Assembly (NCBI GenBank): GCA_022496185.1
Contig: WTXG01000002.1
Coordinates: 62,001-126,000, forward strand
Length of the DNA stretch: 64,000 nt
From: Multifurca ochricompacta
Taxonomy: Eukaryota; Basidiomycota; Agaricomycetes; Russulales; Russulaceae
Direction: 5' to 3'
Shown here: positions 25,399 to 35,190 of the stretch, in pieces
How positions within the stretch are numbered: position 1 is the first letter of the stretch
Layout of the letters: every line of letters begins with the position of its first letter
The notes under the pieces: generated by a model
Database searches by the model: none
Told to the model about the DNA's origin: nothing
The model's input: only the letters and a program-made list of their open reading frames with translations
Translations under genes and position numbers: made by a program

Positions 25399-26591
25399 AT
25401 GTCCTTCATCGCTGCCTCTGCCACCATCGATGCCTTCGCCCCCCAATGACTGTTGTCGAAAACTTCCCCTCGGCTCATCCGTCTACCTGTCCCTCCTCCC
25501 CTATCAATTACGAAGCCACAGAAACCTGTGTCAAAAATCAATCCCCAAACCCGAACGACGATTTCACTCACTGTGAAGAGCCCCACCCCAACAACTTGCT
25601 CAATGGGGAGATCGATGATGAAGCCCCGGAGTTCCCTTTCATCCCTAACAACCCCAACTCGTCCATGTATTTCCCCTTAGAGATCATGATGGCAGACAGC
25701 TCAACGGCTATTGCGAGGTACATCTATTACACTAACGGAGGTATGGACGTGGCAGGGTGCATGAAGAAAGACAGGCCGGTTTACGGGGCTCCCGTATATT
25801 TGGAAGAAAGGTACACGGGCCGACTTCACCACACGCTGACTGATGAACAGCTGGGTCATCTCACCGCAGAGGACTGTCGCGCCTTCGCGATCAACGAGGT
25901 GATGAATGATATGAGGCTTCTGCGCCTCAAGGCGGAAGTCATGAGGCTGCGGAAGAACATCACCTTGCGGAGAACACTGAACCAGCAATACAAGGAGCAT
26001 GCAAAAATAATGGCAAGGTTGACGAATGGGATGTTCCAATTGGAGCAGGAGATTGTTGATATCAGGAAGAGATTGGAGGCAGGAGATGCATATCAGACGA
26101 TCGCTGAAAGGTACGCTGACACCTATGCACGACCTCTCCCTCCTCGAACACTGGGTGCCGCCCTGACACTGCTGCCGAGCCATCTCGAAATGCCACGCTT
26201 GCACAAGAATCCACGTGGGGAAACTTGCTGGCATTGTGATAGCAAGTATCACATCAGCTGGAATTGCCTGCTTAACTGCAAATGGTGCTGACACTGCTGC
26301 AGTAATCTTCACTGGAGCCGACACTGTATCTTCCAACACGTAGGGGTGGCTCCGACGATCAACAACCCATCGGGATGGTGTGGCAAGTGTCTTCGTCACA
26401 ACGCTGGGCATCGAGAGATCGATTGCCCCGTCTACGACTTGTGCCATGCATGTGGTCAGCGCGGCCCGTATGGGTTTCTTTGTACCCACGCATGCCCGCA
26501 GGAGTTGGAGTCGTACAGCATGGATGACCGTAATGTAGCTGACGACTACCTGGAGCTAGTACAAGATGATGATGGTACAAGTTGTTTCTAG
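25399..26591 (+). pseudogene. Gy1 ORF3: conserved accessory protein with Cys/His knuckles
   Basis: A third gene, starting at ATG 25399 (MSFIAASATIDAF), 76 nt after the pol stop. The family protein is about 390 residues: a Ser/Pro-rich start, a conserved domain (FPFIPNNPNSSMYFPLEI, YYTNGGMDVAGCMKK, GAPVYLEERYTGRLHH), a predicted helical/coiled-coil part (about residues 170-240), then four Cys/His modules: CWHCDSKYHISWNC and a second unit, both CX2CX4HX4C; CGKCLRHNAGHREIDC; and CHACGQRGPYG with a distal His and Cys. The end is acidic (DDRNVADDYLELVQDDDG). This copy has a one-base frame error at about 25445 and TGA at 26289 in place of Arg. Nucleic-acid binding is likely from the knuckles; the biological role is unknown. 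Confidence 0.8.
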
Positions 26592-26608
26592 CCGGGACTG
26601 CTAGGACC

Positions 26609-26620
26609 AGAAGAGGGGGT
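26609..26620 (+). promoter_or_regulatory. Gy1 polypurine tract
   Basis: AGAAGAGGGGG directly before the 3' LTR, the usual primer site for plus-strand DNA. The same tract precedes the 3' LTRs of Gy2, Gy3 and GyD. Confidence 0.75.
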
Positions 26621-26622
26621 GA

Positions 26623-27200
26623 TGTTACGAACCCCGTCTCTCCCTGTGTTCTTTTTCCTACCCAACGATGACCCTTTCCTACCACCCATGCTTCACTACC
26701 AGATCACGTCCCATCGTGGGATCTGTCACATGCTCTCCGTCCATCCCCATGACTCGCCTGTTTGCTTATGTTTACCTATTGCTTCCTCTGCTTATCTCTT
26801 ATCTCCTTATCGTATGACCGGACATTTACTTAATCCCCTATCAGTAGAAGCCAGGCTTTACGCCCTCCGCTTCCGGATATTTGGGCCCACTTGACTCCGT
26901 GATTCTTATCGATAGACGCTCACCTCCTTATGTATATAAGTCGGCTATAGTTACACTGTAGAGCTCAGACTCGACTTATTGAATACATCAGTGTTTGTCT
27001 TCTGGACTTCCCTTTGGTCTTTGAACTCAGTTGTCTCAGTGCTTTTGGCACCTCCCCACTTAACATCGTCTTAGAAGTACAGCCTCTTTGACTTTGACTC
27101 ATCACCTCTGAACTCCAAGAGATCTTATTGGTCTCTTATCTGAACCCGCATATCGCGCTGTCACACAAGTTGTGTGGAACGTCCCACACTGGATGTAACA
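26623..27200 (+). repeat. Gy1 3' LTR
   Basis: 578 bp; matches the 5' LTR apart from one indel and scattered transitions, mostly in CpG. Confidence 0.93.
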
Positions 27201-27210
27201 TCAAGCACCC

Positions 27211-28882
27211 TTAGTCTTCTCCAGTGAGATCAATGATGCGAGGTGGAGCAATGCAAAGATGATGATGGCAAGGCAGATGGGAACTACCTATGCCCCCAGC
27301 CTGTAGGACGGCACACAGTTCTAGGTGGGGTGCAAAATGAGAGGCAGCTGCTGGTGTCATGCGGGGGTTATTTGTAACGCTCAGCAGGGCGTTCTGTGCG
27401 ACATGCACCTGATCGGCTTGAGTCCACCAGTCCGGCACTAGTCAGCCACATCCGCGGCACCCGACACTGTGGGTCCGGGATCTACAACAGGCCTAGCACA
27501 ACAGGGCTAGCCTCTTAGCTCCAGGATGGATAGGAAAATGTGCCATAACCAAGCACAGAGGAAGACAGGAAGAGTCAGCCAAAGGGAGCTAATCCCCTAA
27601 GGCTGTTGAGTGGGAACAGGGTCAAGCTGAGTGTGCTGAAACCCTATAGAGCGGCAAGAAGGTTCAAAAGGAAGGGTACACACCCATTGCCAGAGGCAAT
27701 GGGGGTCCCTGTAAGGATCTCAAAGGTGCAAAAGAAGGGGAAAAGGCTGTAATAGATTCTGGGGTCTAAGGTCTCTAGGCTGAAGGCCCAAGAGGTCAAA
27801 TCTAGGGTTGTACAAACTGTCTACAGGGTCTTATATACTGTATGGGGATCTGGTTTGTAGCTAATCAGGAACAGGGTCAGAGTCCTTATCATCCAATAGC
27901 AGATAAGATGTCAAATATAGTCCATGATAAGGATAAGCCTTATCAGAAGCATAATCATGTGGGACAGCCCCACAGGAGTCATATCAGTGTGGGAGGATTC
28001 CCACCAGGGTCAGGGGTAAATGGGGAGATAACAGGTTCCACAGGAGTCAGGGTGGATGTGGGAATACTCCCACAGGAATCAGAGAAGCGAATGATAAGCC
28101 AGATGGGCCATGTGATCAGAAAGGGGTAAATGATCAGATGAAGATGCTGTGATCAGGGTCAGGGATCACATGGTCCAAAGTCACATGGTCAGGGATCACA
28201 TGGCCAAGGGTCACATGGCCAGGAGTCACATGACTGGCAGAGGGTCAAGTACAAGCCAAAGTTGTCTGGTCAGATTGGCAGGGACAATATCAGGGGTTCC
28301 TATGGATGTCAAGCACAGGGACAGGGTCAGAGGCATTGGCCAAGGCATAGGCCAAAGCAGCAAGGAGGGGTGGTGTACATCCAACAGTGAAGTAGCAGAA
28401 CTACTGGCAGGTTAGGTGTAAATGGTGGCAAGGGAGGTAGGTCCTATGAGCAACAGGTCATAGGCATCAGGGTAAGGTCCTGGGCACACAGGCCACAGGC
28501 ATCAAGGAAGGTCCCAAGGCAACAGGCCAAGGGCATCAAAGAGTGGTCCAGAGAAGGAGGAGATCAAGGATAGTGCAAGGAATCAGGCATGGTGTACAGG
28601 GTTAGGGAAAGAGTAGGGTCGTAACATTATTGGAATATGCATAAGTTAAATAGGGGTAAAGTCAATAGTAAACATCACCATGAGACATAGCATGGACAGC
28701 CAAACAGATATCTTGATTGGCTCTCTCAGCCATCCACCTCCAGTGTGCAAGGTTCCTGTGGGCTTCATCCAGACGGCAAGCTCCATAGCAGTAGTGAGAC
28801 ACCTCAGCCCAAGCTCCAGGATCATCTAAGTCATCAAGGGCACCATTGACAATGGTGGTGAAGGTCTGGTCAGCCTCAAAGA
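27211..28882 (-). pseudogene. Unrecognised ORF, C-terminal fragment split by a solo LTR
   Basis: Removing the solo LTR at 27373-28626 and one TTATT copy joins two minus-strand frames into one of about 135 codons: it contains FNIFEADQTFTTIVNGALDD, WAEVSHYCYGACRLDEAH, WRWMAERANQDICLAV, then LYPYLTYAYSNNPRM and finally PPRIIDLTGED with a TAA stop at about 27211. One TGA (near 28670, YY-stop-LYPYL) breaks it. The upstream part is lost where an LTR fragment begins at 28883. I do not recognise the protein. The open frame on both sides of the LTR argues that it was once a gene. Confidence 0.55.
27373..28626. mobile_element. Giant solo LTR (family C, 1,254 bp)
   Basis: Starts TGTAACGCTCAG, ends GTCGTAACA, with a perfect TTATT duplication (27368-27372 and 28627-28631). 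No coding frame. Contains a hairpin CCCATTGCCAGAGGCAATGGG (near 27683, stem pairs CCCATTGCC) and a minisatellite of 14-15-bp units resembling TCACATGGTCAGGGA at 28155-28235. A second, longer copy lies at 36391-37732. Confidence 0.9.
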
Positions 28883-29200
28883 TGTTGAACAGGCATGAGG
28901 CGCAGCATACTGACTGTAAGGTTAGCGGGTTAAGCTAAAGGACAAGTTAGACTTCAGAGGTGAAGAAAACTCTATTACTATACTACTGACCTAAAGGACA
29001 AGTTAGCTACAGAGAGCGGTTAGTCAAAGGTATAAGTAGGAAGTAATGTAGAAAGGACTTACACTTCAGAGGTGAAGAAAACTCTGAAGTGTAGAGGATG
29101 AAACAGACACCCTTATATACTTTAAGGAATCGTCTGTGCACACTGGGAATAAGTCCACAAGTGCCGGACAACGTCCAAACAATAAACAAGAGGGATAAAG
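28883..29200 (-). repeat. Truncated LTR related to the solo LTR at 63310
   Basis: Reverse-complement similarity to 63310-63824: CATACTGACTGT, ACTTCAGAGGTGAAGAA twice, CACTGGGAATAAGTCCACAAG. It stops at the GyD 5' LTR; the remaining third is not found on the far side of GyD. Confidence 0.7.
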
Positions 29201-29794
29201 TGTTATGAACCCCGTTGCATTGTCTTGTTTCCTTTTTCCATCATGTGACATGTTGCTTGGCTTTGTTTGCTTCCTTGTTGACCATGTTATGACTGATATT
29301 GCGCCTGTTTGTTCCTTATCTATGACTCGACTTCTTGCTTATCTATGACTCATACTTTACCTCAGAACTCTTACGTATTTTCCCACCAGAATCGCAACTA
29401 TACTGGATCTGTCTATGTATATTCTCATCTGGCCCACCTGACCCTGTTCCCTCTTTGGATACATTACAACTTCATTGATACATCAAGTACGGTACTCCGA
29501 TTCAGACTCCGACTTCTATTACGTATATAAGGCCTGCCTAGATAGCCTGTATACCTTAGACTCAACTTCTTAATTGACTTGGTGCATTACCTTCAGGGTG
29601 ATTCCTCAGACCCGATTCTTGAACTGTCTCAGTGCTTCTGGCACTCTTCCGCTCACTGACACTAAGGGATTAGCTCCTTTGTGTTGACTCCTCACCCAAT
29701 CTCTGTGTACTTGAAAGACAGTGCACATCTGACTTCGTAGTTTCGCTATGCGACTTATCACACGTCGTGACGAACGCCCGCACCAGGCGTTACA
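29201..29794 (+). repeat. GyD 5' LTR
   Basis: Starts TGTTATGAACCCC, ends GGCGTTACA; TATA-like TACGTATATAAGG at about 29521. The 16 bp after it hold the primer site TTAAGTCGAGTCTCTC, into which Gy2 inserted. Confidence 0.92.
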
Positions 29795-29810
29795 TTAAGT
29801 CGAGTCTCTC

Positions 29811-30403
29811 TGTTATGTCCAATGCAGGACGTTCCACACGACTTGTGTGACAGCTCGGTCTGCGAGTTCAGGTAAGGGACCAATAAGGCCCCTTGGAGTT
29901 CGGGTGAGATGAGTCAAAGTCAGAAGGGCTGCGCCTTAAGATGATGTTGAGTGGAAAGTGCCAAAAGCACTGAGACGAATGAGTCAAGGGTTCAAAGGGG
30001 ATGTCCGGAAGACAGGCACCGATGTATTCAATAAGTCGAGTCTGAGGTCTACAAGGTAGTTACAGCGGACTTATATATGTAAGTAAACAGGCGTCAATGA
30101 GATAAGGACAGCAGGGTCAGGTGGGCCCAAATATACGGAAGCGGAGGGTGTAAAGCCTGGCTTCTGATAGGGTATTAAGTAAGTGTCCAGTCATAAAGAT
30201 AAGGGGATAAGAGATAATGAGATAAGAGCAAAACATGGGTAAACAATGAGTCAACAAGTACAACGGAGGTCATGGGGACAGAAGGAGAGCACGTGATGGA
30301 TTCCAGGATGGAGACATGATCATGAAGTGTAGGGTAGGTGGTAAGGAGGGGTCGTCATTGGGAAGGGTGAAGAAAATGGGGTTGCTCGGCAGGGATTGTA
30401 ACA
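29811..30403 (-). repeat. Gy2 3' LTR
   Basis: Left-hand copy on the plus strand, next to the polypurine tract (CCCCCCCCTTCTGG read on plus, about 30407-30420). Confidence 0.92.
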
Positions 30404-30435
30404 TCACCCCCCCCTTCTGGTTCTAGCAGACCTGG

Positions 30436-31634
30436 CTAGAAACAACTCGTACCGTCATCATCCTGTACCAAATCCAGATAGTCATCCACTACATTACGAT
30501 CATCCAGTGTGTAGTTCTCCTTGTCTGAATCTTGCGGACATTGGTGGGTATGGAGGAACCCATAAGGGCCGCGTTGCCCACAGGAGCAGCAGAGGTCATG
30601 GATCGGACAATCCAACTTGCGGTGCCCCACGTTGTGACAGAGGCATTTGCCACACCATGCTGACGGGTTGCTGATCGTTGGAGCGACTCCTACCCGGCGA
30701 AAAATGCAGAATCGGCTCCAATGCAGGTTGCTGCGACAATGACGGCACCACTTGTGGTTGAGTGGGCAGTTCCAGCTGATGTGGTACTTGCTATCACAAC
30801 GCCAGCATGTTTCACCGCGGGGGTTCTCATGCATGCGCGGCATCTCGAATCGATTGGGTAGCAGCACAGGGGCTGCTCCCAAGGATCGTGGGGGAGGGGC
30901 CGTGCATAAGTGTCGGCGTACCTTTCAGTGATGGTTTGATACGTGTCCCCTGTCTCCAATCTCTTTCGAATCTCCACCAACTCCTGCTCTATCTGGAACA
31001 TCCCATTCGTCAGCCTCGCCATCATCTTCGCATGCTCCTTATACTGTTTGTTGAGCATGGCACGGAGCATCAGGTTCTTCCGCAGCCTCATGACCTCAGC
31101 CTTGAGGCGTGGAAGCCGCATGTCATTGAGTACTTCGTCAATGGCAAAGGCTTGTGTGTCTTCTGCAGCCAAGTGTCCTAGTTGCTTGTCGGTCATTGTG
31201 TGATGGAGGCGTCCAGTATACCTTTCCTCCAAATAAACAGGAGCCCCATAAATGGGGCCATCCTTCTTCATGCACCCAGCCACATCCATTCCCCCATTCG
31301 TGTAAAAGATGTACTTGGTGATGGCAGTCGTCCCATCGGCCATTGTAATCTCCAGGGGGAAATACATGGAGGAGTTGGGGTTGTTAGCAATGAACGGAAA
31401 CTCGGGGACCTCATCATCTAATTCCATACCCAAGAGGTCGTTCGGGTGTGGCTCTTCGCTGTGGTCAAAGTCATTATTGGGATTCGGGGATTGTCTTTTG
31501 ACTCGGGCTTCTGCAGCCTCGTAGTCGATGGGTGAGGAGGGATGTGTGGAGGGATGAGCGGAGGGAAAGTTCTCGACGACCACTGTGGTGGCAGTGAAGG
31601 TGTCGACAGCGGCATTGGCAGCAATGAAAGACAT
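30436..31634 (-). pseudogene. Gy2 ORF3 accessory protein
   Basis: Starts at ATG 31634 (MSFIAANAAVDTF), about 75 nt downstream of the pol stop; an in-frame ATG at 31673 is also possible. It has all conserved blocks of the family: PNNPNSSMYFPLEI, YYTNGG-type core (here FYTNGGMDVAGCMKK), VYLEERYTGRLHH, helical region, then CWRCDSKYHISWNC, a second CX2CX4HX4C unit, CGKCLCHNVGHRKLDC and CCSCGQRGPYG. One base is missing in a C run at about 30887 (PLP to GAAPVLLPN), and otherwise the frame is open to the stop. It is the best-preserved N-terminal half in the window. Confidence 0.8.
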
Positions 31635-31710
31635 AATGGATTGTTTGGAGGTAGGACATTGCTGGGAGAGCATGTACTGGGGGATTTAATTGGGGTCTGG
31701 GACTGTTCTT

Positions 31711-34700
31711 TTAAATGTCCTTGGGCACTTCTGGGTGTTGGGCATGGAACTCCAAGATAAGGACCGGGGCAAAGATATTCCCGGCTGGCTCCCACGAGTT
31801 GTCAGAGTCTGGGAATCCCTTCCACTTGACAAGGTAGTGCAGTTTGCGCCCTTGGCCTTTACATATGGAATCTAGAATCTGATCCACTTCCCACTCCACT
31901 TCTCCATCGATAAGGTCAGGTGGAGGTCTTGGGAAGTTTTCCCCATGCAGGGGTGTCTCTTTGTAAGGGGTTAGAAGTCGGGCATGGAAGACCAGGTGGA
32001 TTCTCCATGTAGATGGAAGCTCGAGCTCATATGACACATCTGACAGCTTCCTTGCTATCTTGAAGGGTCCATGTCGTCAGGGTGCTAACTTGGCTGTTGG
32101 ATGTGATGTATGGATGTTCTTCCCTTCGAGCCATACCAAGTCATTGGTCTGATAAGGTGTGAACTTCGAGGGCTTCTCCGACAGGGTCTTTTGCGCCTTC
32201 AGCAGGTTCTCATTGGCCGATTGCCTGATCTCTTCCCATTGGCTGATATGCTGCACAGCTGATGGGACGTTTGTGGGTTTGTTGGTCCAGGTAGTTCGCG
32301 GCGTCCATCCCATGATAAGTGAAAATGGAGAGGCTTTAGTGGTGCCATTGGGCCACGAATTATGCGTGAATTCCGCTGTTGCTAACCAGTCAGCCCAATC
32401 ATCTTGTCGCCCATTACACCAGAACTGAAGGTATTGTTCCAACCACTGGTTTGTCCTCTCTGATTGCCCATCGGTCTGTGGGTGGTAGGCTGTTGAGATG
32501 TTTTGGGTTACGTCCAGTGTTTTACAGAGCACCTTAGTGAAGGCGGAAGTGAAGCGTGGATCACGGTCGGAGATGATCTTCTGGGGGAGGCCATAATGTC
32601 TGTAGATGTGGTCCAGGTAAAGTCTGGCTACTCCTTCTGCTGTGATGGACTCGTTACAGGGTATGAACAGTGCTGCTTTGGAGCAGTCGTGGTCTGTAAC
32701 GGTCAGGATTGAGTCGAAGCCCCTGGATGTTGGAAGTTTCACGATGAAATCCATCGCGACAGTCTGAAACAGCATCGAGTTCATGGGCGTGATTGGGAAT
32801 AGAGCTGGTGGATGCGGGTGTGTGTTGACTTTATTGGCTTGGCATTCCGCACATCCTTTCACGTAGCTCTCCACGTCTTTCTTCATGCTTGGCCACCAGT
32901 AATCTCTCTTGGCCAAGGCATATGTGTTAGCAATTCCTGGGTGTCCTGCCAAGGGGAGGTCATGGTGAAAATGGATCACCCCCTCTTAATGTTGTCGCCA
33001 CCAGTGACAACAAGACAATCCCCATCCTTCCACCAGAGGCCATCGATTTTCTTCAGATTGTGTGCATCTGCCCATGATTCGCATAACTGCTGGTTCATGT
33101 TCTGCGACACTTGAGCCCACAAGTCCATATCGTGAAGACTGATGATGGCTGCTTTTGCAAAGACCTCTTCAGGGAGTACTGTGATATCATTGTTGTCCTC
33201 CCCACCATTGTCTAAATCTGATTGTCATGATAGAGCATCGGTGCGTGCATTGCGACTTCCCATGATATGTTTCAGTACAAAACTGTACTCTTCCAGCTCC
33301 AGGACTTCGCGAGCAACCCATTGACTAATCTTATGGGGCTCCTTCCAATAGAGCAGGTTGGAGTGGTCGGTATGAATAATAGTCTTATGAGGGGTTCCCG
33401 CTAGGTATGGTTGCCAATGTCATAGGGCCTTCACAATAGCCAGTAATTCTCTGTCCCAAATGTCGTAATTTTGCTCTGCCGATGAGAACGTCTCTGAGTA
33501 GAAGGCGACCGGGTGAAGCATTCCGGCCACGTCTCGTTGATTCAGTACTGCACCATTGGCAAAACAAGACACATCGACTTCTAGTTCAAAAGGTTTTTCT
33601 AGATCTGGCTGTAGTAGAACCGGTTCTGAGCTGATAATATCGCGGATCTGTTCAAAAGCGCATTGTTGTTCCTCCGCCCAATGCCACGGGACATCTTTCT
33701 TTAGTAGTCCGTTTAGTGGTTGGGCAATCCCTGAGAATCCTCAAACAAAGCGTCAGTAGAAGTTGCAAAACCCAATGAACGACTGCATGTCTTTGACACA
33801 CATGGGTATAGGCCACTCCCGGACCCCTTGGATCTTTATCAGGTCCATTCGCACATGCCCCCCTTCCAGGATAACTCCCAAGTATTCCACACTTGGTTGT
33901 TCGAATGAACATTTAGCCAGTTTGAGGTATAGGTCATGCTCATGCAGGATGTTCAACACTTGGTGTACCCATTTGCGATGGTGGGCAAGATCGTTTGTAG
34001 TGGCTACCAGGATATCGTCCATATACACTACAACCTCGCCGGTAAGAATGAGGTCACGGAAGATGTGATTCATCATGGACTGGAACGTGGCAGGTGAATT
34101 GGTGAGACCGAAGAACATGACATTTGGTTCAAAGAGACCCTGGTTGGTTTTGAATGCCACTTTACACTGATCCCCTTCCTTGATTTGGATGTTGTTGTAT
34201 CCCCAGTGGACATCCATCTTAGAAAATAGGGATTTGTCTCGCATGGTATCAATGAGTTCTGATATAAGTGGCAGCGGGTAGGCGTTCTTTACAGTGTAGG
34301 CATTGATTCGTTGATAATCCTGGATGGGTCGAAGTTTTCCATCTTTCTTCTTGATAAAGAAGAATGGTGAAGCATATGGTGACTTCGATGGATGGATGTA
34401 CCCTTTTGCAAGATGTTCCTCGAGAAATGCTGTGAGTGCTGTTTGTTCTGCCTGTGACAATGGGTAGATTTTGCAGTCAATTGCCGACGGGTATTGGGTG
34501 CAAAGTCGATAGCGTGGTCCCATGGTTGCACAGGTGGGAAGCGTTGGGATTCTTCCTCTGAGAATACCTTCCAATGTCAGCGATATTCTTCGGGCACCAC
34601 CTCTTCAAAGGTCTTTTCAGCATGTCCTTCCACCGCCTTCTGTGCAAGCTCCGATGCCTTGGTAGTGAAGCAATGACCTGGGTCTTCACTCTCCTCTTCC

Positions 34701-35190
34701 ACTCTACGTGCTACTGAATGTCGAACGGCATAGTCATACCCTATTGACGTGATGAGGACGGGGTAGAACTCCTTGTCCATGGTCGCATCCCTCCAGTTGA
34801 TCTTCGGTTCAAATGCAGCAAGCCAGGGGTATCCCAGAACAACATCTTTGTTGCCTAGGTTGGTGACTAGGAAACAAATGACTTTTGTTACTTCTCCCAC
34901 TTGAACGTTGAGATCAGTATAATGTGTAATCCTCCCTGCTCGATTGGCGGTCCCATCAATATTCCAAATGTTCTTCTCTTGGGGAAGTGCCAGCATCCCA
35001 GTCCCATGGTCCGCGCCATTTGTGGACTGATAAAGTTATCGGTGGCACCTGAGTCAATCAGGATGTCACGGTCAGCCGTCCTCTGTGTAGTTTCAAAATG
35101 TACTGGTATTTTCAACGATTTGAAGCGACTAGTGTACACAGAGGTTACATGTAATGCTCGTGCCCAGGCCGATGGGTTTGAGCCAATCAA
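31711..35190 (-). pseudogene. Gy2 pol
   Basis: Protease LIDSGATDNFISP (about 35060), RT with VYMDD (near 34020), RNase H, integrase finger (HFHHDLPLAGHP, CAECQANK), core (MDFIVKLP, SDRDPRF, GQSERTN) and chromodomain EWEVDQILD ... YLVKWKGF; stop at 31711. TGA codons replace Arg in FY-RRFV, FV-R-GF, AL-RHW, ALS-RR and LAP-RR, and a base is missing at about 34490. The integrase half (32979-32077) is an open run of 300 codons. Confidence 0.88.

Larger units (their letters stand above)
19163..27200 (+). mobile_element. Gy1: Ty3/gypsy chromovirus with ORF3
   Basis: Two LTRs (579 and 578 bp) and a TCAAG target duplication (19158-19162 and 27201-27205). Internal order is gag, protease, RT, RNase H, integrase, chromodomain, then the extra ORF3. 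Without the solo LTR inside it the element is about 7.45 kb. All coding regions carry TGA stops at former arginine codons, so it is dead but nearly full length. LTR differences are mostly CpG transitions. Confidence 0.95.

Noticed and set aside
20463..26291. TGA recoded as arginine in the elements
   Set aside because: Host genes in the window, including the P450, end in TGA, and the changes fit CpG transition. Decay is the simpler explanation.
28155..28235. CRISPR-like array in the solo LTR
   Set aside because: The short units are contiguous without spacers, in a eukaryotic LTR; it is a minisatellite.
31418..31795. A pol tail overlapping ORF3 in Gy2 (and equivalents in Gy1 and Gy3)
   Set aside because: That frame is not the chromodomain frame. 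Reading the chromodomain itself, pol stops at 31711 and ORF3 begins about 75 nt later, without overlap.
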